DNA from: Archegozetes longisetosus
Lineage: Eukaryota > Arthropoda > Arachnida > Sarcoptiformes > Trhypochthoniidae
Reading direction: 5' to 3'
Assembly: GCA_018873245.2 (NCBI GenBank)
Contig: JAEMBT020000007.1
Location: forward strand, 5,735,129 to 5,799,128
Length of the DNA stretch: 64,000 nt
Within the stretch, counting starts at the first letter, position 1; every line of letters starts with the position of its first letter. This document shows positions 26,001 through 36,000 of this stretch, in pieces. The notes under the pieces were generated by a model. It had not been told where the DNA came from. It made no database searches and was given only the letters and a program-made list of their open reading frames with translations. The position numbers were made by a program, and so were the translations under genes.

Positions 26001-27718
26001 AAGTCTGACGGTCATATTAATTAATTTGAAGAAGTTTTGTTCAGTTAAATGGACAGATAGTTTCTTAGTTATTGAATGAGAACTTTTCGACCATTCATTT
26101 TGATTTGTTATATTGATTCTGAGCCAAATTTTTGATTGATTTTTTGGTTGACAAGCTTTGTGTCAGAAAAGTTCATTGTTTGAAACTGTGATGTATTTTA
26201 TTGTTTTGCAATTGAAAGGCTGTATAAATGATATACGCATTGATGGTCATTATCTACCAATGGAGAACGGAACGGAAACTGCTTTGGTCAGCGAATGGCG
26301 TAATGTGATGGATGGCTGTCCCTCAAACAATCCATGTCAGAGTATCACTTGTCAGCAACCATTTGTTTGCGTTGATCTATGGCTTATGCATAAGTGCAGG
26401 TTTGATGCCAAAGGATTTTTTCTTATGCCACTCAAAACCAAATTCAATGAAAACAAAAATATATTATTGATAACAAGTCTTATACTCGATTTTTTGTGAT
26501 CAGTTGTCCGAATGGATATAAGATGACAGCGGATGAAACCAACTGCACAAAAGACAATGTATGCAATAGTGATGCCTGCTCTGGTAGTTGTCGTTCCGAT
26601 CCATCAGTTAGCTATCAATGCCAGTGTCCAGAAAATACATGCAACGGTTTATCTCAAACAAACTTCAAATTGAGCACTACAGCTATCGCTGCCATTGCTT
26701 TATGTGTAATTAACGTTCCGCGTAAGTAATGCCCAATTTGTATGCTCTTATTATGGGTTTACATCTCTTTCTATGTTGACAACTTTTTTAGTACTTCTTG
26801 TGATTATATTTGTTTATTCGCGGTATAATGGCAAAAGGCGTCAGAGGCGCAAACGATCTAATGATCCAAATGATGACGACGTCAGAGAAAATATAGTCAG
26901 ATATACGGATGAAGGCGGAGAAGACGATATCAAAGCTTACGATATGACTTCTTTACGTATTCAAATCAGTGGCAATAATTGTAACGATCCATTCAACAAA
27001 ACTAATAACTACAGAACACAAGTTGATGGTAAGTTATTTTTCTATTCAAATGTGTTGAATATCTATTGAATAATCTATTTCGTTGTTTAGTATTCTCACC
27101 AATCCTTTTCTACTTGTGCTCTCAATCTTAAGCAATTCTTTTTATAAAACTAATCACACAGTCAAAGCTAGATTTAGAGCACAGAATCTAGAGATAAAGA
27201 CATGCGCCCGTAAACAGTTGAACGAATAGATACAATTAAAATAGATTTTAAGTGATAATTTCAGTTTGATTGTTTTGTTTGAATAGTTTCTCTCTTATAT
27301 ATATGATTGTATTTCTGACCCTTTAACGTTTTGTTACTTTACCTTTTCTTATGTAAATTAAAGTGATTGTATTTATTAGATACTAATTTTAAACTTTCAG
27401 AATAAGGCAAACTTATAGTAATATCATTATTAACTTTAGTGTCAAATTTTATTAGTCCAGAAAGTTGTTCCGCACAACAATTTGGCAGATATAATACGTG
27501 ATCATTTGGACAAGACTGAGATGGAATCAGTTCCAAATGACGAACTTCACAAGTTTACATCTGAAGGCAGTGGCAATACTATGGGTTCGTTGAGCTCAAT
27601 ATCGTTGGATAAATCACACGAAGAATTTAACTTAATGCAATTCAATACTAAAAATAATAATAACTCTATTCCTAATATAAGTGGTGTCAAACACATCGAA
27701 ACTGGGTTTCACTTTTAA
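4258..27718 (+). CDS. CadN: Neural cadherin (N-cadherin, CadN-like), 3' part of gene, 13 exons
   Basis: Calcium-dependent homophilic adhesion receptor of the plasma membrane; its tail binds catenins. Exons read from frame and GT/AG sites: 4258-4404, 18056-18162, 18491-18652, 20739-21290, 21978-22812, 22899-23764, 24273-24786, 24862-25284, 25411-25998, 26219-26399, 26504-26721, 26792-27028, 27456-27718 (TAA). All 12 junctions keep phase, giving about 1,696 residues. Order: cadherin repeats, a membrane-proximal non-cadherin region, EGF/LamG modules, one transmembrane segment, cytoplasmic tail. This is the order of arthropod CadN, and long stretches agree with Drosophila CadN as I remember it (for example DINDNAP, VTENGT, NGPPF, DDDVRENI). 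No start codon or signal peptide is seen, so the 5' exons lie left of the window. An AATAAA at 27873-27878 is the likely poly(A) signal. The symbol is by homology; exon 1 is the least certain exon. Confidence 0.93.
4921..5019. repeat. (GAGT)n/(GA)n microsatellite
   Basis: About 25 bp of GAGT-type repeat grade into roughly 70 bp of pure GA dinucleotide repeat, in the large CadN intron, 0.5 kb after the exon at 4258-4404. It is purine-only on the + strand. Confidence 0.95.
7629..7651. repeat. (TA)n microsatellite
   Basis: About 11 uninterrupted TA units in the CadN intron, followed by an imperfect tail to about 7660. A shorter TA run lies near 7812-7824. Confidence 0.9.
9045..9180. mobile_element. 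Degenerate pogo/Tigger-like transposon fragment (probable)
   Basis: Contains CAGTGGATCCGCTTATAGTG followed by repeats of the form GGTATAGTGAAG and GGTGAACGCTTTTGG. These resemble the subterminal 'TATAGTGAAC' series of the clearer TIR element at 41595-42138. No matching opposite end was found, so this is a partial, old copy inside the CadN intron. Confidence 0.45.
11886..11951. mobile_element. 66-bp hAT-type MITE
   Basis: Begins CAGCTGCTTTCAAAC and ends GTTTGAAGACCACTG, which are imperfect inverted repeats of the widespread CAGTGGTTCTCAAAC type. The inner part (TTTTTGGGTCGCGGCCCATT) is also typical of such hAT ends. The flanking octamers ATCTATAT and GTTTACAT agree at 5 of 8 positions, which could be an eroded 8-bp target duplication. 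It lies in the CadN intron. Confidence 0.65.
18241..18330. repeat. 15-bp minisatellite, six copies
   Basis: Six head-to-tail copies of ACCATATACATTCAT; two copies carry an A-to-T change (ACCATATTCATTCAT). It fills about a quarter of the 328-bp CadN intron 18163-18490. As 15 is a multiple of three the array stays open and is read as repeated TIYIH/TIFIH, but it lies beyond the GTAAGT donor at 18163 and should not be translated in the spliced message. Confidence 0.95.
20739..23764 (+). other. CadN: CadN extracellular cadherin (EC) repeat block, exons 4-6
   Basis: Three exons (20739-21290, 21978-22812, 22899-23764) encode about 750 residues of tandem cadherin repeats. Calcium-binding signatures recur: LDRD or LDRE, DxDxG/DPNEGSNA, and DINDN, DVNDM and DVNDN at repeat ends (near 20985, 22005, 22380, 22690 and 23120). 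The last part, from about 23140, lacks cadherin motifs and corresponds to the membrane-proximal region of CadN (DDWDLNDK, then a VNSGS-like NSGSIRISG). Introns are 687 bp and only 86 bp; the 86-bp one splits a GGA codon. Antisense open frames here are shadows of the repeat code. Confidence 0.94.
24273..26721 (+). other. CadN: CadN EGF and laminin-G module block, exons 7-11
   Basis: Exon 7 has a Cys-rich stretch and an EGF module (CLNGGTC then CQCPHGMDGPEC), then opens LamG1, which runs into exon 8 (LLSDFGSGTVEL, NNGEWHTIDIF, LQIGGVS, GFTGCIKN). Exon 9 carries a second EGF (CLNGDCIG then CYCKPGWHGLNC) and LamG2 (VKYNLWP, LQFRTRQPHGEL, DGHWHDLHIKRFG). Exon 10 ends LamG2 (GCINDIRIDGHYLP). Exons 10-11 form a third Cys-rich EGF-like unit (CPSNNPC to CQCPENTC). 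Introns are short (75-220 bp). The ACCGCGTAAG donor at 26722 lies just before the membrane segment, so the transmembrane helix is coded across two exons. Confidence 0.93.
26792..27718 (+). other. CadN: CadN transmembrane and catenin-binding cytoplasmic tail, exons 12-13
   Basis: The hydrophobic helix begins at the end of exon 11 (AIAAIALCVINVP) and continues in exon 12 (LLLVIIFVYS), then a basic stop-transfer run (KRRQRRKR). The juxtamembrane motif DDDVRENIVRYTDEGGEDD matches the conserved p120/GGE region of CadN. Exon 13 is read from the AG at 27454-27455, because that acceptor alone keeps phase with the donor at 27029 (the AG at 27459-27460 does not). It holds the Ser-rich SEGSGNTMGSLSSISL element of the beta-catenin site and ends at TAA 27716-27718. 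The tail (about 165 residues) is shorter than I recall for the fly protein, which has extra Pro/Met-rich sequence between the two motifs. Confidence 0.92.
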
Positions 27719-28932
27719 TATATGATTCTTTTGCAAACTCTTTGCGATTCAATTGTTTTTAGTGAATTTTCACTTTTTGATTGCCTTTGAAAGTCTGTGA
27801 TATAAGCTTAAAGTGATATTTCTTTCATTAAGATTACAAAATTCTAACATTCCTTATATTGTATGAAATATTAATAAAGAAGTTTTTAACTGTTATCTTT
27901 CCAACATACTTTATTCATTGATAATTTGAAGTCTAGGGCAATTTGTAGTAAAAAACATGGATTTGCCCTATCTTTCAAAAATAATTTTTTCATAATTTGG
28001 CTTATTTAACCTATAAATAAAACGAAATGCATAATTTTATCATAGCTTCTAATTTGTATATCAAAAAGTGACTCTCAATCGAACGTGATTACGTCTCACC
28101 TAATGAAAATCTGAAGTATAACTATATTTATAGAACATTGGCGTAGTCAGGTTCTTTGATCTAAAAGGGAGGGGGTTAAAAGTCAAATCAAAGTTCAGAT
28201 TTGTTGAGGCGAACGCTAACTCACATATCTATTCATTTCTTATCTAACTGTTGATTAAGGCTTAGCAAATGCAATCGATTGATGCATCAAACAAGTATAG
28301 TTGCAAGGTTTTTTGCGACATTTCTTTCAGTACGGACCTGCACTTATAATATGAAAATCTGTAGGAAGTTATAGCAACCTGCTTGTTACGGCTGTGTTTA
28401 AGAGTTGAATCAAAATAATTATAGTTTAACAGTTTGTATAACTATTTTAGATTAAAGGCAATCTGTTTGAGATTAAGAATTTCAGTAATTTTTGTTTTGA
28501 TTAGTTTAAAAAATTAATCAACTTTTAATAAATTTATTGATTAAATTCACTTGGCCAGAAAATTTTGATTTCAACAGCTCTACTTTTAATCAGTGCTTTT
28601 GATTAGTCAACAAGTACGCTTAAAACTTGTTTTTAGCGAATGAATGAGCTTAGTTCACGCAGAGATAGATCATTCTATTAGCGATAAAGCATGCCTCAAA
28701 ATGTTGATCACATAGATAATTATGAAAACCTAATAATTAAATTAATTTAATCACAAAATTTCATCATAATTAATTCACAAATCACTTAAACAAATAGATT
28801 AACTTTAATGAAAAGATTCAAAAATAGAAATTTCGTCGGCTATATAGTAAAAAATGAATCAACTTGTATTATAAGCTGTAACTTCATATACAATGCATTT
28901 TTGGTGCTGCCAGTTTCAAATCTTTTCAACTC
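27719..28932. other. CadN 3' UTR and spacer before U1
   Basis: AATAAA at 27873-27878 is the best poly(A) signal, about 155 nt after the stop. From about 28139 a short stretch (GGCGTAGTCAGG followed by a G-rich run) resembles the ends of common arthropod repeats but has no clear partner. No gene is seen. The last 100 bp should include the U1 promoter element (PSE), which I could not place with confidence. Confidence 0.5.
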
Positions 28933-29096
28933 ATACTTACCTGGCGTCGGGTCTGCAGAGATCAAGAAACCTGCGGCTCCGGGTCGAGTCGGGTCCATTG
29001 CACATCGGGCCATGATGAATCCCGCCACTATTCCAAAATGGAATAGATGGGGCGTGTAATTTTTGGTAGCGGGGATTTGCGTTCGCGCTATATCCC
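28933..29096 (+). ncRNA. U1: U1 spliceosomal snRNA
   Basis: RNA core of the U1 snRNP, which pairs with 5' splice sites in the nucleus. It starts with ATACTTACCTG, the splice-site-pairing 5' end. Stem-loop II has GGTCC-ATTGCACATC-GGGCC, with the U1A-binding ATTGCAC loop. The Sm site AATTTTTGG follows at about 29059-29067, and the final stem-loop IV is GGGGATTTGCG-TTCG-CGCTATATCCC. Length from the conserved 5' A to the end of stem IV is 164 nt, the same as fly U1. Loop I reads GATCAAGAAA instead of the usual GATCACGAAG, so the U1-70K contact may be altered. A T-run and a purine-rich stretch follow. Stems are intact by eye, so a working gene is more likely than a pseudogene. Open frames over it on both strands are shadows. 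Confidence 0.93.
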
Positions 29097-29328
29097 TTTT
29101 TTAAATAATCAAAAAGTAGATGCACTCCTAATCATTTAATACAAACCATGCAGACTCTGTAACTTTGTAAATCAGTCATGCTCTCGGTTTCACTAACTTA
29201 TAATTTGAGTAATAGGGTTGCAGGTCTTATTGTATCTTTTCTTTTCAAAAGTTTGAACTTTCTCTTGTCACATTAGTTTATTTAAATAGATCGTAAACCC
29301 ATCAGTTAACAAAATTTTTATAAACCTA

Positions 29329-29454
29329 GGCCCGTATGCACAAAACGGTTTTAAGTCTTAAAGTCGACTTAAAACCTGAAACGCGTTTTAAAATCCATTG
29401 CACAATAAATGATTAAAACAATTTTAGTTAAGTCTCGACTTGTGCATATCGGCC
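29329..29454. mobile_element. 126-bp MITE, possibly Harbinger-type
   Basis: Left end GGCCCGTATGCACAAA, right end (reverse complement) GGCCGATATGCACAAG: an inverted terminal repeat of about 16 bp with three mismatches. The inner halves are also partly palindromic (AAGTCGACTT). Flanks CTA and TTA could be a 3-bp target duplication of the PIF/Harbinger kind. It lies between U1 and the carboxypeptidase gene. No coding capacity. Confidence 0.65.
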
Positions 29455-29611
29455 TTATAGTCTACTGCTTTCAAACAACCAATCAATTTCGATAACTAAT
29501 GCGTTCGTAAATTATCCTTCTAAATCTTGAAAAGAAACTTAGCAATAATATCTGTAGTTTATTATCACAAAATTCATAACTGGTTACAATTTTCAATTTT
29601 TTACAGTGAGT

Positions 29612-31485
29612 TCAATCAAATTTTAGTGATTTAACAAATCTATTGATCATATCGAGAGCAGCTCTGGGCTGATCGAATGGTACCATATGTCCTGCATTCC
29701 TAAGAACGACTCGCGTAAAATTGGCCACACTCTTCGCATAACCAGCTACTTCTCTGTCATCGGCTGACACCTTCCAAATGGATCTCTTGGAAGAAGCAAA
29801 CTCTTTGGAATATTTCCACTCTATTGACAAAATAAGCTTAGAGAACTTTTGAAAATGAATCATTTTCAAGTAAATAAGTGAAAGATTACCCAAGTTTTTG
29901 AGAAAGTTTTCAGTTAAAGTGGCCGCAACTATAATGTCAAGTTGTCCGCTATATAACAAAACTTTATAATTATTAATAAGTGTTGTAAACCAGGGCTTCA
30001 CTGTTTTGAATTCATCCTCAATCAGGTATTCTTCAACTGTACCGTTGCCATCAACGAAAGGCAAACATCCGGCATGAATAGCTTGCAGCACCTCAGTTAG
30101 ATTCAAATAGTCAATGTAATAAATAAGTTCTGGTGGCATGTTAGTCATCAAAAAGTTTAAATAAAAGTTAAGTCCAGTAACGTTTTGGAAATAAGTATTT
30201 TCATTAGGTAAACCTACACGTAAAATATTTTCAAAATCAATTAAGTCTATTGATGAAATAGTTTAAATTTTTTACCCAGCAGCAGTCCTTCACTTATAAC
30301 AGAGGCATTGCGAAAATTCCCTTTTGCAATGTATGAAGCAATTTTGTTTTGAACCTCGTAAAAATGTTTCAACTGGTTCTCATCGATCAATCCTATTTGA
30401 TAAAGAAATGGTCCGATGTCTAACATGTTTGGGGGATCGATCCAACCGTTTCCGATTGCGATTCCCTTAAAGTTTATCTTTGAAATGTTAGCCATTGTGT
30501 GTAATTTGTACCCAATCGCGGGAATATATTTTCCTGCATATGATTCTCCCGTTATATAAAACTCATTTTTTCTGTATTCACTAAACAAAGTGAAAAACTG
30601 TTGTAACGCTTCGTAAAGATCTTCGGCCACATTCTCTTCACTTTTAGCAAATCCATTAGTATTTTGCGTGAAACTAAATCCACTGCCGACAGGATTATCA
30701 ATATAAAGCATTGAAAATTGTTGAGCCCACGTGTAATTGTTGAATGTTACTTTTAGGTTCTTGTCCACCTTATAGGGCCCGTTCTCAACAAATAAGCTAA
30801 TCATTGATGTAGCACCAGGTCCTCCCTGAAGCCATAATAACACTGGAGCTATCTCTGGGTCTTTCTGTTCGTAATTTAAGAAAAAAGTTTCTCAAAAGAA
30901 TTCATTGAAAACCAACTAAAAAGTTTTAAAAGAGAAAGACATGAGTATTTGAGTTCATTTTAGGAAAACATAATTAGAACCGAGAATAAAAGATTTTTTA
31001 TGGATAAAAGAGTTTTTTAGATACTGCTCCGCTTTTCAATTTAATCGAGTATTGCCTAACTTTCTATAGAATTCAATACAATGAATAGAATAAAATTCAA
31101 AAGACTCTATGTTTAGATTCCCAGACTTTCTAAAACTTTTAGAGAAACTGATTGAATTTGAAGTTTGTTTCCAATCTTGTTGAGGATGATTGAAAGAAAA
31201 GTTTGACTTTTTTCCAAATAAAATAATTCATACAAGAGCTGGAAAGAACCAGAAGAACAAATTGCTATTATATTGCTTTTTGACGGTGAGGAACCCCGAA
31301 AAACTTGTCAGTTGTGGAGCGTGAGGTAGGTTCCCAACAGCACTCAGTTTTTTGGCCTCATCTATTTTATGAGACTCGATGTATGGTGTGAGGAATAAAG
31401 AATTACAATTTGGAATCGGGAGCGCACTTGAAGGCAATGTTAGCCAAACTGATAAAATATAAAATATTAGTAATATTTTATCCAT
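29612..31485 (-). CDS. CPVL: Serine carboxypeptidase, CPVL / vitellogenic-like (peptidase family S10)
   Basis: Predicted secreted or lysosomal enzyme that removes C-terminal residues from peptides. Exons: 31485-31234, 30864-30276, 30213-29890, 29820-29612 (TGA), giving 457 residues, close to human CPVL. Residues 1-21 are a signal peptide (MDKILLIFYILSVWL..). Family marks: FSGFLTVKKQYNSNLFFWFFP, LLWLQGGPG (oxyanion region), DNPVGSGFSF, the nucleophile in GESYAG (Ser about 192), Asp in GQLDIIVA and His in NAGHMVPFDQP. All three triad members are present, so it should be active. Junction phases are 0, 1, 1. The third intron (29821-29889, 69 bp) is a multiple of three without a stop, so unspliced RNA stays in frame. 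TATA-like TTTATAAAG lies at 31552-31560 (-), and AATAAA at 29563-29558 (-). The symbol is by homology. Confidence 0.93.
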
Positions 31486-31551
31486 AGGTAAATATGTTTG
31501 AGTTAATAGTCCTCAAGTTAAAAGTCATACTAAAAATGATCATTTAACTCG

Positions 31552-31560
31552 CTTTATAAA
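31552..31560 (-). promoter_or_regulatory. Probable TATA box of the carboxypeptidase gene
   Basis: On the minus strand this reads TTTATAAAG, about 70 bp before the ATG at 31485. A start about 30 bp downstream would leave a 5' UTR of about 40 nt. Based on position and match only. Confidence 0.5.
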
Positions 31561-31918
31561 CCAATATTTACTGATATTAACGTTATCGCAAAAATTTTAT
31601 TCCTACTATAATATTGATACAATGATTACAGAAAACAATTAAACCAATTATATCAAGGAAAATTACTCAGTACTAAAATAGATTTGACAATTTTCTTTTC
31701 ACACACAACTCTTATCGATAATCTTATTTCAATTATTTGAGCACAAAAATATTAATGCAATAATCCGTTCATATTGTCTTTAGATAACATCATAAGTTAC
31801 TTCGCATTACTTTGAAGTGGCTATTATTTTCAGACAATACAATTTAAAGAATGGAAGGTTACAAATTTTTGTTCTTATAAATAACATAATATTATATTGT
31901 TATCATGAAAGTTTTATA

Positions 31919-32347
31919 CAGTCCGATCCGATTATAGTTCTTAAGATTATTGCAAACCCCTGATTTTGATAGCCCGGGCTGCTTTTATAGGGTATACAAT
32001 GTTTAAAAATCGGGGTTTGGCGGCCACAGTATCGGTGGAACCGCGATTATAGCAATAAATTTTCAGTGCATCTATAGCTTTATCAATGTCCCAATTATGA
32101 AAAAAATCTTTGAAAAATTCTCATAAAATTCAAAATTGTTCTTTCAATTTTGCCTAAATTTTCTAAGTTAGATAATTACTTTAAAAACTAAGTTAAAGCT
32201 TTATTACCCATAACATGGTTAAGCTAATTTAATGCAAAACATTCCCGTGAACTGATGTAATTTTGCCTCATACTCAGATTTTGACAAACCCCGACTATGG
32301 TAATGTAATTTAGATACATCAACGAGTTACATAATCGGGTCGCACTG
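31919..32347. mobile_element. 429-bp pogo/Tigger-type non-autonomous transposon
   Basis: Left end CAGTCCGATCCGATTATAG; right end (reverse complement) CAGTGCGACCCGATTATG. Related blocks of the type AAACCCC-GA(C/T) recur inside both arms. The left flank is TA and the right flank TG, consistent with a TA target duplication with one change. No open frame of note. It lies upstream of the carboxypeptidase promoter and downstream of the SDR gene. Confidence 0.72.
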
Positions 32348-33058
32348 TGATGAGTATTGTGTCTAATATACAAGATTAAATATTAAGTGCATGTTTTGTT
32401 GCTTGAAGACATTCGCCTAAAACAATTCAATTCGAAAAAAGACAACAGAGAAGAAAATATTTCGTAAAATATCATCAGAAATCATATTAAAAATATTTTC
32501 GGAATGAATGCTGAATTTTTATCTTAATTATATGATAAGATCTGAGATATTTCTAAATTTCTCAAAGGTACATTATAAATAAATTTCAACACTATATACA
32601 ATGAATTGAAAGTGCAGAAAAAATATGATATATTCTCTCTTGTATAGCACTAAATAGCATTGCATAGCGTAGTCAAGTGCTTTACAGGTAAGTATATATC
32701 TTCAAAAAAAACTACAAGGTTATAAACTAACTACTAGAACTAATCACCAGAAAAATTATTTACAAAAATAAGTTGTTTTATCGATCGTAAGTATCGCATA
32801 AACAAGAAGAATGTAAAAATAGAAAATAGTGATTGCATATTAAGATGAGTGACAGACAATAGTTGAAAAAGGTGCGAAGAAAGTTTTAACTTATTTTCCT
32901 AACAATTCAAATAAGATTTGATGATTCTTTTCTAAAGATTTCCTTTCATTAGGAACGGTTTAAAAAATTGTGCTTAATTGAGTACAAGACTTCAAAATCG
33001 ATGGAAGATTTTCCAAGTAGTTTAAGATTCATTTAGCCTATTATTGAACGGATATCAA
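32348..33058. other. Spacer and SDR 3' UTR side
   Basis: AT-rich; contains the 3' flank of the minus-strand SDR gene. No AATAAA was convincing near its stop. Nothing else was recognised. Confidence 0.5.
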
Positions 33059-36000
33059 TTACAACGGTGTTGAGTTGAGGCCACAATAGGCTCTGCTTAA
33101 GTCCCATAATCGCTGAGCCGATTCATCGTTAGTGGCGACTGCTTTCAAACTCCTATCTGGTACTAGTTTACAGTCCCTGAAAAATACAATTATGTCAATT
33201 TGAAGTAATACAAATTCGATAACTATACTTTAAAAATGACATCTTGAAGGTTGAACGAAAGCAAAGCGAACTTCAAGTGAGATTTAGTACACTTTAATAA
33301 GATTTATATTAGAATGACCAGACATCCCAGCATCAGCTAACTTTTGAAAAATTCATCCTTTGGTCCCCTTTTAATTTCTTTTCTCGGAATCTTGGACTTA
33401 GGCTTAGTCACCCTAATCTACTCCCAGAGCTCAACTAGGACGAGTTAAAAATTAGATGTAGCTTACGATAGCCTATCATACATCAAAACCTCATTTTTGT
33501 GAGTATCATAGACAATTTTAAACATTTAAGTAATAAAATTTTACTATAGCTTAAGATCTAAATTTATTCCCAGCATAAAGTCTTTAGGGTTTAATGATCA
33601 GAAAAAAATTTCAAAGATCTTATTCCAGTTTTTGAACTCTAACAAAATCAATCTTAAAATCTAGATTAATTAAAAACTGAATTCATAATTTCAAAATCTA
33701 AAATTATTGTTAAAACTGTCTTATCAATTAAGTTTATTCTAATTTTTCCGCAAAACTATTGCATGAGTGCTGAATATTTTAAAAATGGAAAAAATATTTT
33801 CACGTTGTTGCTGATGTGCTTCATTTTGATAAAGATTTGAAGTCAAGCATACGCTTTTAGATAATATAACTTTTGCTTGATCGAACTTTTATGCAACGCT
33901 ACTAAGTTTAGCTTTAATTCTATCATACCATTGATGATGTTTTAGTTGAATTTAAGATAAGTGGCTATGAATGGGACTCTAGCATATGCTTCACTTACTA
34001 AAAAATCAAATCAGTTGAGCTCGTGCAACAAAGGTTGAAGAATAAGACTAAACTAGGCCCTGTACTTTACGGGTTTGATTTTTATGCCAATAGAGTTTAA
34101 TAAATTTGACTACATTCGGAGTTTATCGGGTTTCATCTGAAAACTTATCTTCAATTTGGGGTTGATAAATTTGAAAGATTGACATCTACTAATTGTCATG
34201 TCCCTCTATATCTCCATTGAAATACAAAATCTCGTACATACTTAAGTTTTCATTTGTTAATAATAAGCGATGATACGTTTGAACATTTCTAAATTTTGAG
34301 AATGATCTCTCAACATACAAACTACTAGATGGTAAGCATAAGAGTTGCTTTACAAAAGAGGAGAGCAACGAATATAAACTTCTGACAGACTTGCAACATT
34401 TTAAAGATGTAAGTTCCTTATTAAATGATGAGTTATCACTGATGTAGCATGAAAAATCATTCTTTATTTGTTCATCTTTGTCTAAATTTAAGCTAAATTT
34501 ATGTGTAACTTCGATTTGTAAACTAAAGTTTCATTTAATAAGTATATTTGATTCGGGTTTTTCGGGTTAAACCCGAAAAGTACGAGGTCTAGACTATAGT
34601 TAAAAGCCTAACATTTCTTATGAATGAGTCATGAATTAAGCAATCGAAATATTCTCTCATTTGACACAAATCCCTGAACTCTTTACAACTTTTTATTTAG
34701 TGCTAACACCAATAATCATTAACTAATGACTCACCTGTAGAAATGTCCGCTTTCTCTTCCAGTTTCCTTGTCAGTAGCACAGAATATAACTGTTTGTGCA
34801 CCCAATTCTGGACTTTTAAATATAAACCAGCGCTGAATTCTCCAAATGAATCCATAAAAGCCTGTTATATGTCTGGAGAGTTCAGTTTTAGACATTCCTG
34901 GATATACGGCATAAACGTGAACATTAGTTCCTTGAAGTCTTTTGGCTAATTCTCGAGTGAACAAAATCATGGCCAATTTGCTTCGAGCGTATGCCAGATG
35001 AGGAGAATATCTAGTCGTCTCCTTTTGGTGATTAATGTCATCAAAGTTGATTCCTTCTGGTGATGTACCTGAACATCAGATTTACTCATTTATAACACAG
35101 ATCACTTATAGCTTGCATGTTTTATCAAACTTTTTATCAGCTTTTCTGATGACATGATTTCATGTCATTCAGTTATTGTGCTTTGTTTCGAGAGAAAACT
35201 TACGGACATATGAAGATGAAGTGAGATTAATAACTCTAGCTTGTTGTGCATTCTTCAATTTGTCCAACAACAACATTGTTAGATAGAAATGTCCCAAATA
35301 GTTGTTAGCGAAATGAACTTCATAGCCATCGACAGTCTTATTGAACGGAAGCATCATAACGGCTGCATTGTTTATTAGAATATCGATGTGGGGCTCAGAT
35401 TCTATATCAGCAACAAATTGTCTGATGGATGCAAATGAGGACACATCACAGTATTTGCATTCAACCCTTGCAGTCATGCATTCTTTTTGTATTTCGTCGC
35501 AAACAGCTTTTCCTCTTTTGAGATCGCGACATGCCATTATAACTCTCGCACCTTCAAAAATAAGTTTAATTTTCATATTTCTTAGATGTCTTACGATAAC
35601 CTTTTTTCAATATCTCAGTATCTCAAATTAAAATTAATTGGCTTAGCGCTGAGTTTTTTGATTGTGTCGAGTGATTTAGATAAATAAAACTTTTTAGTAA
35701 TTAAGTGACATGTGAAATCCAGAGTAAAATCTGAGTATGTTTTGGAGCATTCTTATAAATATTACAATTGAGAAATAATTTTGTCTCAATATTTGAAGTA
35801 GTTTTCCTATTTATAAATTAGTTATTCTAGATCCATATAATGTCTTTAAGTTGCAGCAAAACAATTTCATCTCATTATTGCTTTTAAAACTGTCACATTT
35901 GAGGGATACTAAAAATTTGTGTCAAATTTCATGAGTTCAATTATAAGAACTTGCCTCATTACTATTCGGAATAGATACTTGAGGCATACTTTGCGAGGAA

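Noticed and set aside
28139-28210. GGCGTAGTCAGG plus G-rich run, resembling a common repeat end
   Set aside because: No partner end, target duplication or second copy in the window.
28808-29125. Three overlapping open frames over the U1 gene
   Set aside because: They cover a structured RNA with all U1 motifs; their length reflects its high GC content.
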